Shown here: piece after piece, positions 5,011 through 5,337 of the stretch
Layout: each line of letters opens with the position of its first letter
Position numbering within the stretch: position 1 is the first letter of the stretch
DNA from: DATACZ01 sp036258795
GTDB lineage: Bacteria; Actinomycetota; CADDZG01; JAHWKV01
Assembly (NCBI GenBank): GCA_036258795.1
Contig: DATACZ010000196.1
Coordinates: forward strand, 1-5,337
Length of the DNA stretch: 5,337 nucleotides
Direction of reading: 5' to 3'
The notes under the pieces: model-generated
Databases searched by the model: none
Told to the model about the DNA's origin: nothing
What the model saw: the letters and a program-made list of their open reading frames with translations, nothing else
Translations under genes and position numbers: made by a program

Positions 5011-5337
5011 CGGACCCTCCGGGCGCAGCTGCGGCCGCCATCTCGGAAGCCACCTTTACGGCCTCCTCCATCAATGCATCGACCATTCGGCTTGCGGGCA
5101 CCCAACCGATCTGGCGCCCTCTGGAAAAGATCAAGCCGCGGCCGGGGCCGGCCGCGATGCCAACGTCAGCTTCCCTCGCCTCACCCGGACCGTTTACTTC
5201 ACAGCCCATTACGGCGATCTGGATCGGGGGGAGCTTCATGGTCTCCAGACGCTCCTGCACCTGGCGGGTAAGGTCGATGACGTCCAGCTCCGCCCGGCCG
5301 CAGGAGGGGCACGCAACTAGATCGACCTTCGATCTAG
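5003..5337 (-). CDS. ispG: 4-hydroxy-3-methylbut-2-enyl diphosphate synthase (IspG/GcpE), C-terminal part, cut by window edge
   Basis: The frame is open from the right edge to TAA at 5003-5005, giving 111 C-terminal residues. It contains the iron-sulphur domain of IspG: ACPSCGRAELD, with two cluster cysteines (codons at 5309-5311 and 5300-5302), then AVMGCEVNGPGEAREADVGIA with the third cysteine. The Glu of NGPGEA is the conserved residue that in this family provides the fourth cluster ligand. IspG converts the cyclic MEcPP intermediate to HMBPP, the substrate of the next gene product, IspH. The N-terminal TIM-barrel domain lies outside the window. An in-frame GTG at 5260 is internal to the family alignment and is not a start. 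The protein ends in an Ala-rich and Gly-rich tail (EMAAAAAPGGSGD) whose codons also carry the ribosome binding site of ispH. Confidence 0.96.
   Translation of the reverse strand, partial: RSKVDLVACPSCGRAELDVIDLTRQVQERLETMKLPPIQIAVMGCEVNGPGEAREADVGIAAGPGRGLIFSRGRQIGWVPASRMVDALMEEAVKVASEMAAAAAPGGSGD
5015..5020 (-). promoter_or_regulatory. ribosome binding site of ispH inside the ispG coding end
   Basis: On the minus strand these bases read GGAGGG, four nt before the GTG at 5010. This strong Shine-Dalgarno decides the GTG start of ispH. It lies within the Gly-Gly codons of the IspG tail, so ribosomes finishing ispG pass directly over it. Confidence 0.75.

Noticed and set aside
5003..5260. A separate 85-residue protein starting at GTG 5260
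   Set aside because: The frame stays open to the window edge and the upstream residues contain the conserved CPSCGR motif, so this is the interior of ispG.
4882..5320. Plus-strand open frames across ispG and ispH (4882-5271, 4925-5320)
   Set aside because: They lie opposite two genes identified beyond doubt by iron-sulphur cysteine motifs, and they show only Pro/Arg/Ser-rich composition.
1..5337. A hidden defence system, CRISPR array, transposon or riboswitch
   Set aside because: The window was read on both strands for repeats, structured leaders and mobile-element genes. Coding is continuous, the largest gap is about 77 bp, and all recognised proteins are metabolic, so nothing supports such a system.

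Overview
The window is a gene-dense, GC-rich stretch of bacterial chromosome. Third codon positions are strongly G/C, genes are separated by 0-21 nt or overlap, and at least one start is GTG. The prenyltransferase motifs look closest, from memory, to actinobacterial ones: the trans-prenyltransferase carries HLATLYHDDVIDEA as in mycobacterial GrcC-type enzymes, and the cis-prenyltransferase has DGNRRWA and ends in YSARIRRFG. I therefore suggest a deep-branching, probably uncultured Actinomycetota-like lineage. That is inference, not proof. I see no mobile element, CRISPR array, tRNA, rRNA or sign of recent transfer.

Left part (1-1027, + strand): the 3' end of an unidentified gene (to 179), a spacer of about 77 bp, then a complete alpha/beta-hydrolase of 256 residues with an intact Ser-Asp-His triad. 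Its end overlaps the end of the first minus-strand gene by 14 nt (1014-1027), so the two transcription units converge with no spacer.

Right part (1014-5337, - strand): one compact apparent operon, in transcription order ispG (3' part only, cut by the window edge), ispH, a YjbQ/UPF0047 family gene, a long-chain trans-polyprenyl diphosphate synthase, a cis-prenyltransferase (UppS family) and a calcineurin-like metallophosphoesterase. Junctions are 8-nt overlap, 16 nt, 21 nt, 1- or 4-nt overlap, and 16-nt gaps. This implies co-transcription and partly coupled translation.

Read as a pathway, IspG and IspH are the last two steps of the MEP route and give IPP and DMAPP. The trans-synthase builds an all-E chain (probably a quinone side chain). 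The cis-synthase builds the Z-type chain that becomes the lipid carrier for cell-wall sugars. YjbQ and the metallophosphoesterase have no established place in this pathway. Their position inside and at the end of the operon is the most interesting point in an otherwise housekeeping region.
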